From the NCBI GenBank assembly GCA_020724185.1, contig DYHL01000044.1:1-13960 (forward strand): DNA of 13,960 nucleotides. Reading direction: 5' to 3'. Origin of the DNA: Candidatus Nitrosymbiomonas sp. GTDB lineage: Bacteria; Sysuimicrobiota; Sysuimicrobiia; Sysuimicrobiales; Humicultoraceae. Made by a program: the position numbers and the translations under genes. Shown here piece by piece: positions 13,456-13,960 of the stretch (positions are counted from its first letter, which is position 1; every line of letters starts with the position of its first letter). The notes beneath the pieces are model-generated. The model saw nothing but the letters and a program-made list of their open reading frames with translations. It searched no databases and had not been told where the DNA came from.

Positions 13456-13960
13456 TCCTCCGGGGTAGGGGGAGACTCCTCCCCGGGGCGCAGCAATACC
13501 ACGACGTGACGTGTGTCGTCTTCCCCGCTGCTGCTCGTCGTGACCCTGACATCGTCCTTGAGCGCGAGGTGGGCAGACCTCCGGTCCCGGGCACTCATCG
13601 GCTCCAGGGCGATAGGCGCGCCTTCCCCGACGACGCGTTCGGCTGCCTGGAGGGCCGCTTCCTGTACTGCCCTCTCCCGGCGCGCCCGGTATCCCATGGC
13701 GTCTACAACCACCGGCCCCCTGCGCCCGAGCCGCCGCTGCAGGTGAAGGCCAGCCGCCATCTCCAGCGCGTCCAGCACGCGGCCGTCCCGGCCGACCAAC
13801 CCGGACAGGTCGCGGCCCTGCAGGACCGCGGTGAGACCCTCAGCGGTCTCCTCAACCTTGACGGTCGCAGGGTACCCCATGAGCCGGACGATCTCCGTGG
13901 TCAGCGAGCCAAGGGTATCGGCGGCGCCGGGCCGCACGGTAAGCCTGATGCGCGCCTCTC
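13452..13960 (-). CDS. khpB: RNA-binding protein KhpB (Jag), 5' end beyond window
   Basis: The frame is open to the right edge, so the N-terminus (Jag_N domain and linker) lies outside. A GTG at 13937 could serve as a start, but the codons before it (EARIRLT) are in frame and the family normally has more N-terminal sequence. Seen are a KH type II domain with the GDRG-like loop LVGRDGRVLDALEMAAG, and a C-terminal R3H domain with RRSAHLAL then VTTSSSGEDDTRHVVVLLRP. KhpB binds single-stranded RNA and in Gram-positives affects elongation and division. It usually sits behind rnpA-yidC near oriC, which would place those genes just to the right. A GTGA overlap joins it to rsmG. Confidence 0.92.
   Translation of the reverse strand, partial: EARIRLTVRPGAADTLGSLTTEIVRLMGYPATVKVEETAEGLTAVLQGRDLSGLVGRDGRVLDALEMAAGLHLQRRLGRRGPVVVDAMGYRARRERAVQEAALQAAERVVGEGAPIALEPMSARDRRSAHLALKDDVRVTTSSSGEDDTRHVVVLLRPGEESPPTPEE

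Noticed and set aside
11801..13468. 555-codon plus-strand frame across rsmG, parA and parB
   Set aside because: Antisense shadow of three well-supported genes in high-GC DNA. Its Arg/Pro/Ser-rich product has no domain signal.

Overview
The window is high-GC bacterial DNA, and every gene I can support reads on the minus strand, from the right edge towards the left. The organism looks like a terrabacterial or deep-branching Firmicutes-like lineage. Three things suggest this: LexA boxes of the Gram-positive type (CGAAC-N4-GTTCG), a DUF554/DUF4446 pair next to parAB, and a glycine decarboxylase split into two P-protein subunits. I cannot name the genus.

Right part (13960 to 9718), a chromosome-partition cluster of the kind found near oriC: khpB/jag (5' end cut by the window edge), rsmG, parA, parB, an HD-domain hydrolase and a DUF554 membrane protein. 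A near-consensus parS site lies inside parB. Middle part (9608 to 3204): a DUF4446 protein, a predicted phosphoribosyltransferase, the glycine cleavage genes gcvT, gcvH, gcvPA and gcvPB, and a PLP serine/threonine dehydratase. Most junctions are 4-base ATGA or GTGA overlaps, so this part is probably one or two translationally coupled transcripts. The gcv genes plus the dehydratase point to glycine, serine and threonine breakdown that feeds one-carbon units and 2-oxoacids. The L protein (dihydrolipoamide dehydrogenase) is not in the window.

SOS unit (3150 to 1934): a promoter with two LexA boxes drives lexA, a 42-codon single-span membrane protein and a degenerate RNase H-like protein. The three genes are coupled by ATGA and GTGA overlaps. 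Only lexA in this unit is a familiar gene.

Left part (1933 to 1), accessory DNA: an IS256-type transposase remnant with an internal deletion and an amber stop, then a DNA methyltransferase with lower GC than the core genes, then the first 43 codons of an unknown gene that runs off the left edge and may be the methyltransferase's partner. The methyltransferase promoter carries a perfect inverted repeat whose centre is again CGAAC-N4-GTTCG. The acquired module could therefore be under SOS control, or under a TetR-type regulator. That operator, the tiny-protein/RNase H-like pair behind lexA, and the truncated partner gene are the most novel-looking parts of the window.
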